A stretch of DNA of 64,000 nt from Agrobacterium albertimagni AOL15 (lineage in GTDB: Bacteria; Pseudomonadota; Alphaproteobacteria; Rhizobiales; Rhizobiaceae), in contig NZ_ALJF01000013.1 of the NCBI RefSeq assembly GCF_000300855.1, positions 186,001-250,000 of the forward strand. Direction: 5' to 3'. Positions 1 to 9,498 of this stretch are shown piece after piece. The position numbers and the translations under genes are program-made. How positions within the stretch are numbered: position 1 is the first letter of the stretch; every line of letters starts with the position of its first letter. The notes beneath the pieces are model-generated. The model had not been told where the DNA came from, did no database searches, and saw only the letters and a program-made list of their open reading frames with translations.

Positions 1-1011
1 GAATTCGTGGTCGCGGTAGACGGTCAGGCCTTCCTTCAGGCACAGCTGGAACCAGTCGCGGCAGGTGATGCGGTTGCCGGTCCAGTTGTGGAAGTATTCA
101 TGCGCGATGATCGCCTCGATATTCGCGTAATCCTGGTCGGTCGCGGTCTCGGGGTCGGCGAGCACATATTTGTCGTTGAAGATGTTGAGGCCCTTGTTCT
201 CCATGGCACCCATGTTGAAGTCGGAGACGGCAACGATCATGAAGATATCCAGATCGTATTCGCGGCCGAAGACCTCTTCGTCCCACTTCATCGAGCGCTT
301 CAGCGCATCCATGGCATAGGCGGCGCGCGGCTCCTTGCCGTGTTCGACATAGATCTTCAGGGCCACTTCGCGGCCGGACATGGTGGTGAACGTGTCTTCG
401 ACAATGCCGAGGTCACCGGCAACCAGCGCGAACAGGTAGGAAGGCTTCGGATGCGGGTCGAACCAGGCGGCGAAATGCTTGTCCGGGCCGAAGCCAGCAC
501 CACCGAGGAAATTGCCGTTCGAAAGCAAGAGCGGATTGGCGGCCTTGTCGGCGATGATGTTGATCGTATAGACGGCGAGCACATCCGGCCGATCGGGGAA
601 ATAGGTGATGCGGCGGAAGCCCTCGGCCTCGCACTGCGTGCAATAGATGCCGTTCGAGCGATAGAGGCCCATCAGCTGGGTGTTCGCCTCCGGATTGATC
701 ATCGTGACCACGGTGATCTCGAAGGGAGTGGATTCCGGCAGGTCGCGGATCGTGAGGCTCTCCGGCGTCGCGGTGTAGCGCGCGGGATCCAGCTCGATCT
801 GATCGAAGAGCAGGCTCGTCATGGTGAGGTCGTCACCGTCGAGCACCAGGGGGGCTGCCGCATCGACGCCTTCGCGCCGATGGAAGATCAACCGGGCTTC
901 CACCTTGGTTTCCGTCGGGTCCAGTTCGAAGGTCAGATCAACCCGTTCCAGAACGAAGTCGGTGGGGCGGTAGTCTGCCAGATGAACGATCCGGCCCGTG
1001 TCTGTGCGCAT
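1..1011 (-). CDS. pepN: Aminopeptidase N (PepN), 5' part, cut by window start
   Basis: Zinc metallo-aminopeptidase of the M1 family, which removes N-terminal residues from peptides in the cytoplasm. The 337 codons present start at ATG 1011, with AGGA about six bases upstream, and run off the window edge. The protein shows the substrate-binding GAMEN motif followed by the zinc motif HEYFH, and the second zinc ligand as LKEG eighteen residues after the second histidine, exactly the M1 spacing. The N-terminal beta domain is complete; the helical C-terminal domain lies outside the window. The opposite strand is also open over this stretch but is a codon-bias shadow. PepN of the E. coli type is about 870 residues, so roughly 60 per cent is missing. 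Very sure of family. Confidence 0.95.
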   Translation of the reverse strand, partial: MRTDTGRIVHLADYRPTDFVLERVDLTFELDPTETKVEARLIFHRREGVDAAAPLVLDGDDLTMTSLLFDQIELDPARYTATPESLTIRDLPESTPFEITVVTMINPEANTQLMGLYRSNGIYCTQCEAEGFRRITYFPDRPDVLAVYTINIIADKAANPLLLSNGNFLGGAGFGPDKHFAAWFDPHPKPSYLFALVAGDLGIVEDTFTTMSGREVALKIYVEHGKEPRAAYAMDALKRSMKWDEEVFGREYDLDIFMIVAVSDFNMGAMENKGLNIFNDKYVLADPETATDQDYANIEAIIAHEYFHNWTGNRITCRDWFQLCLKEGLTVYRDHEF

Positions 1012-1259
1012 TGTGTGTCCTGGTCGCTGCGGGGTTGGCCACCACGGCACGGCACGAGCGCTGGGACTCGCGACCGCCTGGGGTCAAGTTGTCGCGATGA
1101 TTGCAGCAATTTCTGAACGATTGTTAAAACACGAGTTATTTTTACGATGCTCTTGATCCTGGAGCCGATTTTCTTGGGTTTCACGGCCGAGATCGCGCTT
1201 CAAATCCAAGAATAGTCACCAGAATATCTTTGAGAATACCGGTCAAAATGCGGGCGGTA

Positions 1260-2369
1260 TCATCGCAACCGGAGTTGCTGGCGCAGCGTTTCGTCGCTGT
1301 CCATCGTCTGGATGATCACCCCGGACCAGCCGAGGCCATCATAGTCCTCGTAGCCGAGGGTCTTCGCAAAGGCGACGATTGCGCCGCTCTGGTCATAATA
1401 GCTGCCCTTGGCGAGCTGAGCGGGATTGTTGAGTGCGAAGTGGGTGTAGATCCGCTCCGGACGGGAGGAGGCGATCACCATATTGCTGCCGTCGAGCAAC
1501 AGGACTTCCGTCTTCTCGGCGACCTGCGGCGGCAGGTTCGCCTCCTTCTCGACGATGGCCTGCCCCTGGGCCTTCCAGTCGAAATAGACGCCGAGCGTGC
1601 CGAGAAGTGCGCCGTCACTGCGGCCGCCCTCCCGGATGCCGGTGGCGTAAACCAGCACATCCCGATTGTCGTGCACGAGGCTGCGCTTGACGGTGTCGAC
1701 GATATAGTCGTCACCGCTCTGGCAGGTACGGGCGGCTCGGAACCAGGCTTCGCTGGACAGATCTCGGTCCTTGAGGCTCCGATGATATCGGGGATTGGCC
1801 GAGGCGACGACCTTGCCGGCGGCGTCGGTCATGACGAGATCGAGATAGACCGTGTAGAAGCGGTTGATGACGCCGAGCCGTGCGGATGCGTGCTGGGCTC
1901 GTTCGGGCGAGGGCTGTTCGAGCGCCTCCCAAAGCGCGCTGTCGGTTGCCCACCAACGCACGTCTGCCGTGCGCTCGAAGAGATTGCGGACGATGAACTG
2001 CACGAGCGTCTGGGCAAGGTCGATCAGTCTCACGCCTTCCATCTGATCGACGAGATCATCCGCCATGGTCCGGCTCTGCCGGATGCGTCCAAGTACGTTC
2101 TCCTGAAACCGCTCTGCGGTTTCTCCCGCACCCTGAGCCAGACGCTGGACCTCGTTGGCAACGACGGCGAAACCCTTTCCGGCCTCACCGGCACGCGCCG
2201 CCTCGATCAGGGCATTGATTGCAAGAAGCCGGATCTGGCGCACGATATGGGCATTGTCGGCGCTGAACTGCTCGAGATCGGTGCCGATACTCTCGGTGAC
2301 GAGCCGCATGGACCGGGGTGTGGCGCGGATCTCTGAAATGGAATTGGTCTGGTATTCGGTCTGCGGCAT
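1260..2369 (-). CDS. Soluble methyl-accepting-chemotaxis-like protein with C-terminal Cache-type sensor region
   Basis: A 369-residue protein from ATG 2369; a TTG at 2405 gives a 12-residue extension, but ATG is preferred. Residues about 48-83 carry the conserved hairpin tip of MCP signalling domains ([17 protein letters not shown] then [10 protein letters not shown]), the part that contacts CheA and CheW. The region from about residue 130 to the end looks like a double-Cache-type ligand sensor ([20 protein letters not shown], then GTLGVYFDW). No transmembrane helix or signal peptide is visible, so a cytoplasmic receptor-like protein is inferred. The order is reversed relative to ordinary MCPs, where the sensor comes first, and the signalling domain is shortened. 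It stands alone between pepN and an exporter gene. Function in chemotaxis or another Che-like pathway is inference. Confidence 0.75.
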   Translation of the reverse strand: MPQTEYQTNSISEIRATPRSMRLVTESIGTDLEQFSADNAHIVRQIRLLAINALIEAARAGEAGKGFAVVANEVQRLAQGAGETAERFQENVLGRIRQSRTMADDLVDQMEGVRLIDLAQTLVQFIVRNLFERTADVRWWATDSALWEALEQPSPERAQHASARLGVINRFYTVYLDLVMTDAAGKVVASANPRYHRSLKDRDLSSEAWFRAARTCQSGDDYIVDTVKRSLVHDNRDVLVYATGIREGGRSDGALLGTLGVYFDWKAQGQAIVEKEANLPPQVAEKTEVLLLDGSNMVIASSRPERIYTHFALNNPAQLAKGSYYDQSGAIVAFAKTLGYEDYDGLGWSGVIIQTMDSDETLRQQLRLR

Positions 2370-2669
2370 GGCACCAAACCCCGGTTTGAAAAGAGCGAGC
2401 AACAAAGACGGCGCAAGGCCGCATTAATATGACTTATTGACAGGAAAGATAATTTCCTCGTTTGAACGGGTGGTTAACGGAAGATGGCCAGAAATCCGGT
2501 GTTCTCGGCCATTTCTAGGGGAATTCTCGCGGCATCGACACCGGTTCGGCACTTGCGCGGGACCGGCGGGCATGCATGCTAGGCCGCAGCCCGAGTCCAC
2601 GGCGGCATCGCTGCCGGCTCAAAATCCCTTTGCGATTGCGCATAGCCTGCCCGCAAGAATCTGATCACC

Positions 2670-3608
2670 ATGGCCTTTGCCGATCCCAATCCTCTCCGCG
2701 GCATCGTGCTGAAAGTCTGCTCGGTGACTGTCTTCGTCGCCATGCAGACCTGCATCAAGCTTGCAGGCAGTGGCATTCCGCCGGGCCAGATCAGCTTTCA
2801 CCGCTCGGCTTTCGCTATCGTGCCGATCCTCGTCTATCTCGCCTGGCGCGGCGAATTGCGGCAGGCGTTCCAGACCGACAACCCTGTCGGCCATGTGAAG
2901 CGTGGTTTGCTCGGCGTTTGTGCCATGGGGGCAGGCTTCTATGGGCTTGTCCATCTGCCGCTGCCGGATGCCATCGCGATCGGCTATGCGATGCCGCTGA
3001 TTGCCGTCGTGTTTGCGGCGGTCTTCCTCAAGGAGACGGTTAGGCTCTATCGCTGGACGGCGGTCGTGATCGGGCTTGTCGGCGTCCTGATCATTTCGCT
3101 TCCGAAGCTTTCGCTGTTCGGTGAAGAAGGCTTTGGAAGCGAAGCCGCCGTCGGCGCGATGGCCGTGCTGGTTTCGGCCATCCTCGGGGCAGGGGCCATG
3201 CTGCAGGTTCGCCAGCTGGTGCGCGAGGAAAAGACCTCGACCATCGTGCTCTTCTTTTCGCTGACCGCAGCGCTTCTTTCAGCGCTCACCTGGTTCTTCG
3301 GCTGGGCCGATCTCTCCTGGCAGGGGCTCGGGCTCCTTGCCCTTGCCGGCTTCTTCGGCGGGCTGGGTCAGATCTTCCTGACAGAAAGCTATCGTTTTGC
3401 CGATGTCTCGACGATCGCGCCCTTCGAATATTGTTCGATCATCCTCGGCTCGATCGCCGCCTATCTGCTGTTTTCCGAAGTGCCCACGATGACGACCCTG
3501 ACCGGCGCGGCGATCGTGGTGGCCGCCGGCATCTTCATCATCTACCGCGAACACCAGCTTGGTCTTGAACGGCGGGCGGCCCGCAAGGCATCGACTCCAC
3601 AGGGTTGA
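2670..3608 (+). CDS. EamA/DMT-family membrane transporter
   Basis: A 312-residue integral membrane protein with about ten hydrophobic segments in two EamA repeats (roughly residues 12-145 and 160-295), typical of drug/metabolite transporters such as RhaT/YdcZ relatives and S-adenosylmethionine carriers. The second repeat contains the characteristic end-of-helix pattern FEYCSIILGSIAAYLLFSE. The ATG at 2670 has no strong ribosome site. The gene ends two bases before the convergent MFS gene, with no clear terminator between them. Substrate cannot be told from sequence; family assignment is firm. Confidence 0.85.
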   Translation: MAFADPNPLRGIVLKVCSVTVFVAMQTCIKLAGSGIPPGQISFHRSAFAIVPILVYLAWRGELRQAFQTDNPVGHVKRGLLGVCAMGAGFYGLVHLPLPDAIAIGYAMPLIAVVFAAVFLKETVRLYRWTAVVIGLVGVLIISLPKLSLFGEEGFGSEAAVGAMAVLVSAILGAGAMLQVRQLVREEKTSTIVLFFSLTAALLSALTWFFGWADLSWQGLGLLALAGFFGGLGQIFLTESYRFADVSTIAPFEYCSIILGSIAAYLLFSEVPTMTTLTGAAIVVAAGIFIIYREHQLGLERRAARKASTPQG

Positions 3609-3610
3609 GC

Positions 3611-4882
3611 TTAGCGCCCGGGCTCGATCCCGAGCTCCAGCTGCTCCTCCAATTCAGGCTCAGGCAGCGGAGAGGCGTTGTCTGCGCCCTGCATCTGCAG
3701 GATCGTCGCCTGGAAATCGGTCTTCTCTTCCGGCGTCACGTCATCAGGGCGCCGGGTGATGCGGTAGGCCGCATAGCCGGCATAAAGCGCAAAGGCCATC
3801 CCGAGGAAGACGATGAGCGCGGTCGGCCCCAACCATTGCATAAGCGTGCCTGCCATGATCGGACCGGTGACCGTACCCATGCCGTAGAGGATCATGATGG
3901 CGCTCGAGAGCGTCACATATTCATGCGGCTCGGCGAGGTCATTGGCATGGGCGACGTTGAGCGAATAGACCGGATAGAGCACTGTGCCGACGAAGAAGCC
4001 GGCGACATAGATTGCGGCTGGATCATCCGCGCCGAAAGCGATCATCATCCCGCAGGCGCCGACGCCGAACAATCCGGAGGCAATCATCACGAAGCGGCGA
4101 TCCATGCGGTCCGATATGCGGCCGATCGGCACCTGCGAAATGGCGCCACCGGCCAGGAAGGCGGCCAGAAGCGTCGCCCCTTGCGCCGTGGTCATGCCGA
4201 TCGTCTGGGAATAGACGCCGCCGAGACTACCCCAGGTGCCGGACAGCGCGCCCGAGAGCAGCGAGCCGAAGAAGGCAATCGGTGACCGGCGATAGAGCCG
4301 CTTCAGATCGAAGCGCGCCTCGGCAATCGGGCTTGGCGATTTGGCCGTCGACAGGGCGACGGGAAAGAGTGCCAGCGAGAAGATCAGCGCGCAGATGATG
4401 AAGAGGTTCGGCCCATTCACGTCGCCGAGCGGCACGATGTACTGGCCGCCGATCGAGCCGACGAGGCAGGTCACCATGTAGACGGAGAAGAGCGCGCCGC
4501 GATTGTCGTTGGTCACCCGCTCGTTGAGCCAACTTTCGATCAGGAGATAGGCACCGGCAATCGCAAAGCCGGAAAGGCCCCGGAAAATCATCCAGGCCCA
4601 CCATTCGACGACGAGCGCGCAAAGCAGGATGGAGACGGTCAGAAGCGTGATCAGCGCGCCGAAGACCCGCACATGCCCGACGCGGCGCACGAAGATCGGC
4701 GTGACAATGCAGGATACGGTGAAGCCGAAGGTGTAGCCGGTGGCGATGACGGAGATGATGAAGGTCGACCATCCCTCGTTCAGCGAGCGGATCGGCAGCA
4801 TGTAGCCCATCAATCCGAAGCCCGCCATCATCAGCAGCGTCGACAGCATCAGAGTGGCGATGGACGCGAGACTGGACAGCAT
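3611..4882 (-). CDS. MFS transporter, YcaD-like
   Basis: A 423-residue major facilitator with twelve predicted membrane helices. The start at ATG 4882 is chosen because GGAGG lies four bases upstream and the first helix begins directly after it; a longer reading frame to 5008 lacks these signs. The loop after helix 2 has the MFS pattern (VRRVGHVRVFG), and the second half repeats it as GRISDRMDRRFV. The extra cytoplasmic tail of about 50 residues is acidic. The arrangement resembles YcaD-type sugar/drug transporters. Substrate unknown. It converges on the EamA gene with a two-base gap. Confidence 0.85.
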   Translation of the reverse strand: MLSSLASIATLMLSTLLMMAGFGLMGYMLPIRSLNEGWSTFIISVIATGYTFGFTVSCIVTPIFVRRVGHVRVFGALITLLTVSILLCALVVEWWAWMIFRGLSGFAIAGAYLLIESWLNERVTNDNRGALFSVYMVTCLVGSIGGQYIVPLGDVNGPNLFIICALIFSLALFPVALSTAKSPSPIAEARFDLKRLYRRSPIAFFGSLLSGALSGTWGSLGGVYSQTIGMTTAQGATLLAAFLAGGAISQVPIGRISDRMDRRFVMIASGLFGVGACGMMIAFGADDPAAIYVAGFFVGTVLYPVYSLNVAHANDLAEPHEYVTLSSAIMILYGMGTVTGPIMAGTLMQWLGPTALIVFLGMAFALYAGYAAYRITRRPDDVTPEEKTDFQATILQMQGADNASPLPEPELEEQLELGIEPGR

Positions 4883-5208
4883 TGGGCCTCCGTGGGGCGC
4901 ATTCGGAACGGGAATAGTGCCAGCATCGCCGGGCATGTGAAATGTCGAATACGACGCAAGGCGGCGCATTCGCGGACGCCATATCATTCTTCCCTCACGC
5001 TTTGGCAATAAGGGATTGAAACGTCGTCAGGAATTCGTTTACCTTCATATTATCAGAGACAGAGAGACGTCGGGCCCAGTGTCCACGTCCGCCAAAGGGA
5101 TCGAATGGAGACGACGGCGGCGAACAGAGGGATGGACCGGCACGCAATGCGGTGTCTGACTGCGTCGATTTCCTCCGTTGCCGGACAGCGCGGATTGGGG
5201 AGACGGTC
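4883..5208. other. Divergent intergenic region
   Basis: 326 bases between the MFS gene and the plus-strand gene at 5209. It must hold both promoters. I see no small gene, repeat or clear operator in it. Confidence 0.5.
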
Positions 5209-6105
5209 ATGACGCTCTCCCCCAGCGATATCGCCAGTCATCCTCAATTCGCCGCTGCATTGGGGGCCTATGCCGGAAAGTTGCGCGGCCAGTTCGATCA
5301 GAGCCCTCGGCTTTCGCGCATGCTGGCCTCGCATCAGCGCTGGCTGCTCAGCCAGGCGGCCTTTGCGCTGCAACTCGAATATGATCCGACCCAGCCGGGA
5401 AGCGGGCTGACGACGACAAATCTCCGCGAAATCATCACCTCGAACAATGCGGCGAGCCGCAACACGGTTTTGAATTTCCTCGACCAACTGTTGAGCTACA
5501 AGTTCGTTCGCATCGTCGGCGATCCGAACCGCCGGCCGAAGCGCTATGAGGCGACGGAACTGCCGACCCGCGCGATGTATCAATGGCTGGTGACCAATCT
5601 CGAGCTCCTCGACCACCTCGATGGTGGAAACCGGGCCGAAACACTTGCGGCCCAGCCGGATCTCTTCCGCCTGATCCAACCCCAGATTGCCCGCCATGCC
5701 TGTCTCAATCCGAGTTGGCTAGAGCCGCCGTCGCGCGTGGCGCTGTTCCTGTGGACCGAGGCGGGTGGTCTCGTCATGGATGAGCTGGTGCGCCGGGCGA
5801 TGGAGCATGCCCCCGATGGCGACGGATACAATATCGGTCGCATCGATGCTCGGGTCATGGCCGAGCACTTCATGATCTCCCGCACCCACCTCCAACGGCT
5901 TTTCCGCCGCGCGGTGGAAACGGGCTGCCTTTATTGGCCCAATGGCGATCGCAGCCACTGCATCCTCAAGCGCGATTTTCTCGAGGAGTATTGCGGCTGG
6001 CAGGCGATCAAGTTTGCGATCGTCGACTTTGCCTACGAGCGGATCTGCGGACCTGTTCGCCTGGGAAAGTCTGATCCCCGCCTCGGGGCTGTCGGTGGCT
6101 TCTAG
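5209..6105 (+). CDS. Conserved hypothetical protein with winged-helix-like region
   Basis: A 298-residue soluble protein. ATG 5209 is chosen over a start at 5152 because GGGGAGA precedes it at a good distance. Residues about 70-125 read like a MarR-type winged helix: an N-capped helix pair (TTNLREIITSNNAASRNTVL) and a wing rich in arginine (DPNRRPKRYEAT). A second helix-turn-helix-like stretch occurs near residues 220-250 (ARVMAEHFMISRTHLQRLFRR). A DNA-binding regulator is therefore plausible, but I do not recognise the family with certainty. It stands alone and ends just before a hairpin that serves the opposite strand. Confidence 0.7.
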   Translation: MTLSPSDIASHPQFAAALGAYAGKLRGQFDQSPRLSRMLASHQRWLLSQAAFALQLEYDPTQPGSGLTTTNLREIITSNNAASRNTVLNFLDQLLSYKFVRIVGDPNRRPKRYEATELPTRAMYQWLVTNLELLDHLDGGNRAETLAAQPDLFRLIQPQIARHACLNPSWLEPPSRVALFLWTEAGGLVMDELVRRAMEHAPDGDGYNIGRIDARVMAEHFMISRTHLQRLFRRAVETGCLYWPNGDRSHCILKRDFLEEYCGWQAIKFAIVDFAYERICGPVRLGKSDPRLGAVGGF

Positions 6106-6126
6106 ATACTCTTCTAGCCTCTAAAC

Positions 6127-6153
6127 GCAAAAAGGCCCGCGAAAAGCGGGCCC
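6127..6153 (-). terminator. Intrinsic terminator for the minus-strand small genes
   Basis: Stem GGCCCGC/GCGGGCC with a five-base loop; the T run follows on the minus strand, so it ends transcription coming from the small gene at 6181-6339. Confidence 0.75.
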
Positions 6154-6180
6154 AAAGAACGGCTTGTCGTCAGGAAGGAA

Positions 6181-6339
6181 TCAGAAGCCGAGCGGCTGCA
6201 AGGCGCGCTCGACGCCACGATCCTGCGCCTGCTGGCGCTTGCGGGCCGCAGTCGAGAATTCTTCCGAAGCGCTGACCGCGTGGCCGATACTGTGCATGGC
6301 CTGGCGCAGGCTGCGGACGGGGTGGAACGAGATGTTCAT
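6181..6339 (-). CDS. Small basic protein, 52 aa, unknown function
   Basis: ATG 6339 is preceded by AGAGGA at a suitable distance and the frame ends just before a clear terminator. Both support a real gene. The product (begins MNISFHPVRSLRQAMH) is a short, soluble, basic, mainly helical peptide with no membrane segment. It is similar in size and character to the short DUF-type miniproteins common in rhizobia, such as the DUF3563 gene at 58834, but it is not clearly the same family. Function unknown. Confidence 0.6.
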   Translation of the reverse strand: MNISFHPVRSLRQAMHSIGHAVSASEEFSTAARKRQQAQDRGVERALQPLGF

Positions 6340-6484
6340 GGTCTTATCCTCTGCTCTACATGCATATCGATGTTTGCGGGTATATCTGTTCATGGATGAA
6401 CCGATGCCGCAATGCACAATGCGGAAGCCCTGATATGCTTTCCCTGCAAGCCGCCGGTTTTTGACCGGCGCGATTGTCAAGGTT

Positions 6485-6676
6485 TCAGGTGCGGAACTCG
6501 GAAAAGACGCTGGCGGGGCGCGCGATGCGACCGGCATGACCGGTAAAGCGCGCGCTCAGCTGTTCAGCAGAAACCGCGTTGCTGCTGCGGTTGTAGGGGC
6601 TTGCGCTACGGCCGTGTTCGCCGGCGAGGCGGAGCGTCTCGAACTTGCAGTGAATGGGGCGGGTGCGAAGGCTCAC
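6485..6676 (-). CDS. Possible small basic protein, 63 aa
   Basis: An open frame from GTG 6676, with AGGAAG seven bases upstream, to 6485. The product is arginine- and serine-rich (begins MSLRTRPIHCKFETLRL) and has no recognisable domain. It lies upstream of the 52-residue gene on the same strand and could share its transcript. Only the ribosome site and position support it, so it may be a chance frame. Confidence 0.35.
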   Translation of the reverse strand: MSLRTRPIHCKFETLRLAGEHGRSASPYNRSSNAVSAEQLSARFTGHAGRIARPASVFSEFRT

Positions 6677-6819
6677 GATGGTCTTCCTTTAAAAGCGTCC
6701 CTCCCACTTTCAGACTCATATATCGCAGTGCAGCATAGATTCGGCAACGGACATGGCCGCGATCCTGCCTTGCGTAAAACGCATGGCTGTCTTCATAATT
6801 TGTTCATGCTGATGATAAT

Positions 6820-7713
6820 TTAGCCGTTTTGGCCAGGATTCACGCGCTCGGAGAAGGCGAGCAGGTCCATCCAGGCAAGCGCCTTGCTGGCGGGCGCGGC
6901 AAGCAGCTCCTGCGGATGCAGCGTGGCCATGGCCTGGACGGTATGGCCGCCAGCGCCAATTTCGCGCCACTTGCCGCGCAGGGCGTGGATCGTTCCGGTT
7001 TCGCCGAAGAAGAAGCGGGCGGCAAAATTGCCGAGCACAAGGACCAGGCGGGGTTCGGCAAGGGCGATCTGCCGTTCGATGAAGGGACGGCAGATGGCGG
7101 TTTCCGGGCCGGAGGGCATACGGTCGCCCGGCGGTCTCCAGGGGATGACGGTGGTGATGGTGGCGCTTTCGCGGCTCTGGCCGATCGCCGAAAGCATGCG
7201 GTCGAGCAGCAGGCCCGCGCGTCCCGAAAAGGCCTGGCCCTCGCGATCGTCATCGGCATTCGGCATGGGACCGATCACCATGATGCCGGCTGTGCCAGCG
7301 CCCTCGGCCGTGATGGTCGAGCGCGCCGAGGTTTTCAGGTTGCAGCTGGTGAAGGCTTCGATGGCGGTCTTCAATTCGGCGAGCGAGCGTGCGCTTTCGG
7401 CCGCAAAGCGCGCCTCGGCAATCGCATTCTCGTCCGGGATCGCCGGCAGCGCCGACCCTTGGGCGGGTTGCGCCCGCGCCGGCTGGCGTTCCGAGGGCGG
7501 GGGTGCGCCGCGTCCCGGCAGGCTGCGCGCCGGGGCATTGGTGGCTGGTGTGTCCGCTGCCGGGCGTGCCACCTGCCGCGCCGCCTTTTCGGCTGCAAAA
7601 GCCGCGATGCGGTCGATCGGATCGTCTTCCCCCAGCCACTCGACACCCGCCTCTGCATGAAATGCGAGAAGCGCGGCGAGCTCTGCGGAGGACATGTCGC
7701 GGGCCTGGATCAT
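6820..7713 (-). CDS. Uracil-DNA glycosylase, family 4-like, lacking two cluster cysteines
   Basis: A 297-residue protein. Residues 1-100 are a low-complexity alanine/proline-rich leader. From about 115 on it follows family-4 uracil-DNA glycosylases (UdgA): residues 148-150 and after (GPMPNADDDREGQAF) match the active-site loop GEAPGxxED, FSGRAGLLLDRML follows, and the C-terminal HP of LHPQEL matches the catalytic histidine motif. Such enzymes remove uracil from DNA in base excision repair and normally bind a 4Fe-4S cluster through four cysteines. Here only C124 and C208 remain; the partners read K127 and W192. Loss of the cluster is therefore inferred. ATG 7713 has no clear ribosome site and M7 (7695) is an alternative. 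Confidence 0.85.
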   Translation of the reverse strand: MIQARDMSSAELAALLAFHAEAGVEWLGEDDPIDRIAAFAAEKAARQVARPAADTPATNAPARSLPGRGAPPPSERQPARAQPAQGSALPAIPDENAIAEARFAAESARSLAELKTAIEAFTSCNLKTSARSTITAEGAGTAGIMVIGPMPNADDDREGQAFSGRAGLLLDRMLSAIGQSRESATITTVIPWRPPGDRMPSGPETAICRPFIERQIALAEPRLVLVLGNFAARFFFGETGTIHALRGKWREIGAGGHTVQAMATLHPQELLAAPASKALAWMDLLAFSERVNPGQNG

Positions 7714-7781
7714 GAGGCTGTTCTAGTGCGTTTGGCCGGCGGAAGGCAAATGGAAAGCGTGCGACAAAACTTAGCGACCAG

Positions 7782-7892
7782 CCCTCATCCTGAGGCGGGA
7801 ACGTATGCGACCCTCGAAGGACGAGGGCGGTTGATTTTCTGGGAGGCCTCGATCCTTCGAGGCCTGCTCTGCAGGCGCCTCAGGATGAGGGG
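7782..7892. repeat. RIME-like intergenic palindromic repeat
   Basis: Two nested inverted repeats: CCCTCATCCTGAGG (7782) with CCTCAGGATGAGGGG (7878-7892), and inside them CCTCGAAGGA (7812) with TCCTTCGAGG (7853). This is the layout of the rhizobial intergenic mosaic elements (RIME), which occur in many copies per genome and have no coding content. Confidence 0.8.
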
Positions 7893-7931
7893 GGATCCAG
7901 CTTGCGACCGCAGGGGGCTAGCTAGACCGGT

Positions 7932-9224
7932 TCAAGCCACCCACTGTTCGATATCGTCCCGCTCGCCGATCAAGGCCAGACCATGGGCGATCGACACCAG
8001 CTCGCCACCGGTTTCGATGCGGGAGGCGTCGAAGCGGCGGTGGAAGATGTCGCGGACGGCCGGCACGAAGGATGTGCCACCGGTGAGGAAGACCTTGTCG
8101 ATCGTGCCGGCCTCGGTGTTGCTCTTGACCAGCACCTCGTCGAGAGCCTCTTCCATACGGGTGAGGTCGTCGGCGATCCAGCTTTCGAACTCGCGGCGGG
8201 TCACGCGTTTCTCGCCGGCCTTGCCGAGCGGTGCGAAGCGGAAATCGGCTTCCTCCGCCGAAGACAGGGCCATCTTGGTGGCCGAGACCGCCTGATAGAG
8301 CGGGTAGCCTTCGTCGTGATCGATCAGGTCGATGAAGAGTTCGAGCTTTTCCGGCTCTTCCGCCTGGCGCACCAGCGACTTGAGGTCGGTGAATTCCTTC
8401 AGGGTCTTGAAGACCGAGAGCTGGTTCCAGCGCGAAAAGGCGAGATAGTAGTTGCTGGGCACGTCGAGCAGCTTGCCGAAGCTTTTGAACTGGCTGCCTT
8501 TGCCGATTTCGGGCGCCACGAGCTGGTCGATGATGCGGGCATCGAACTGGTCGCCGGCAATGCCGACACCGGACTGGCCGATCGGCGTGGCGCTGAGCTT
8601 GCCGGCTTCGGTCGAGAAGCGGATCAGTGAGAAGTCGGTCGTACCGCCGCCGAAGTCGGCGACGAGAACCGTCGCGTCACGCTTGAGCATGCGGGCAAAG
8701 TAGAAGGCGGCCGCAACTGGTTCATAGACATAGTGGATCTCGGGAAAGCCGAGCCTTGTCAGCGCCTCGTTGTAGCGGGTGACGGCGAGCGCCGGATCGG
8801 GGCTGGCGCCGGCGAAATGGACTGGACGTCCGGCGACGAGACGCTTGGCCTCGCCCGGCCAGCCATCGCCCGCATAGGCCTGCAGGCGCTTCAGGAAAAC
8901 CTCCATCAGGTCTTCGAACTGGAAGCGCCTCGCATGCACCAGCGTGCCCTGGAAGAGGGCGGAAGCCGCAAAGGTCTTGATCGACTGCAGGAAGCGACAG
9001 TCGCCAGGATTGTCGATGAAGGCACGGATCGCAGCCTGGCCGGCCTCGACCTTCAGCGCGCCCGCTCCGAGCTGTCGATCCTTGAGGAAGGAGAGTGCGG
9101 TGCGCATGCTGTCGGAGGTTCCCGCCAGCGAGGTGTAGGCGACCGAATGCGTCGCCTCGCTGCTTTCCGCAACGGCGATCACGGTATTGGTCGTGCCGAA
9201 ATCGAGCCCAAGCGCTTCAGCCAT
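7932..9224 (-). CDS. Hsp70-family chaperone, YegD-like
   Basis: A 430-residue actin-fold ATPase. The start at ATG 9224 is chosen because GGGAG lies upstream and the phosphate-1 motif LDFGTTNTVIAV begins at residue 7. Further markers are YEPVAAAF near residue 165, the phosphate-2 motif VADFGGGTTDFS near 187 and FLTGGTSFVPAVRDIF near the C-terminus. It lacks the DnaK substrate-binding domain and lid, as YegD proteins do. No grpE or dnaJ is next to it. Role in protein folding or another regulated ATPase function is not known. Confidence 0.88.
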   Translation of the reverse strand: MAEALGLDFGTTNTVIAVAESSEATHSVAYTSLAGTSDSMRTALSFLKDRQLGAGALKVEAGQAAIRAFIDNPGDCRFLQSIKTFAASALFQGTLVHARRFQFEDLMEVFLKRLQAYAGDGWPGEAKRLVAGRPVHFAGASPDPALAVTRYNEALTRLGFPEIHYVYEPVAAAFYFARMLKRDATVLVADFGGGTTDFSLIRFSTEAGKLSATPIGQSGVGIAGDQFDARIIDQLVAPEIGKGSQFKSFGKLLDVPSNYYLAFSRWNQLSVFKTLKEFTDLKSLVRQAEEPEKLELFIDLIDHDEGYPLYQAVSATKMALSSAEEADFRFAPLGKAGEKRVTRREFESWIADDLTRMEEALDEVLVKSNTEAGTIDKVFLTGGTSFVPAVRDIFHRRFDASRIETGGELVSIAHGLALIGERDDIEQWVA

Positions 9225-9498
9225 GGCGATCGCTCCCTTGTTTCGTGTGTCGGATGTCTGTGAGAGCCGGCGGGCCGACTGTGGTCGGCTATGTCGAGGC
9301 ATGAAAGAGGGCGCCTGATGCCACATGGGGCGGGTAAGGGCAAGCGACCTTTTTGTGACGTCCGTGATCGGAGCGCAAGTGGCCGCCCAAGTGGGTGCGC
9401 TAACACGATCTATCGCATCGATGGTCCGTGCGAAGTGGGCCCCTCTAGCGGTTGTTGGCGCCTGGGTCTATGGTCGGCCTCACCCTGGAGATCGACAG

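Noticed and set aside
7..1116. Long plus-strand open frame over pepN
   Set aside because: The minus strand encodes clear PepN motifs; the plus frame is a high-G+C codon shadow with no recognisable domain.
7782..7892. Insertion sequence ends
   Set aside because: No transposase and no target duplication; the layout is that of a short rhizobial intergenic mosaic element.
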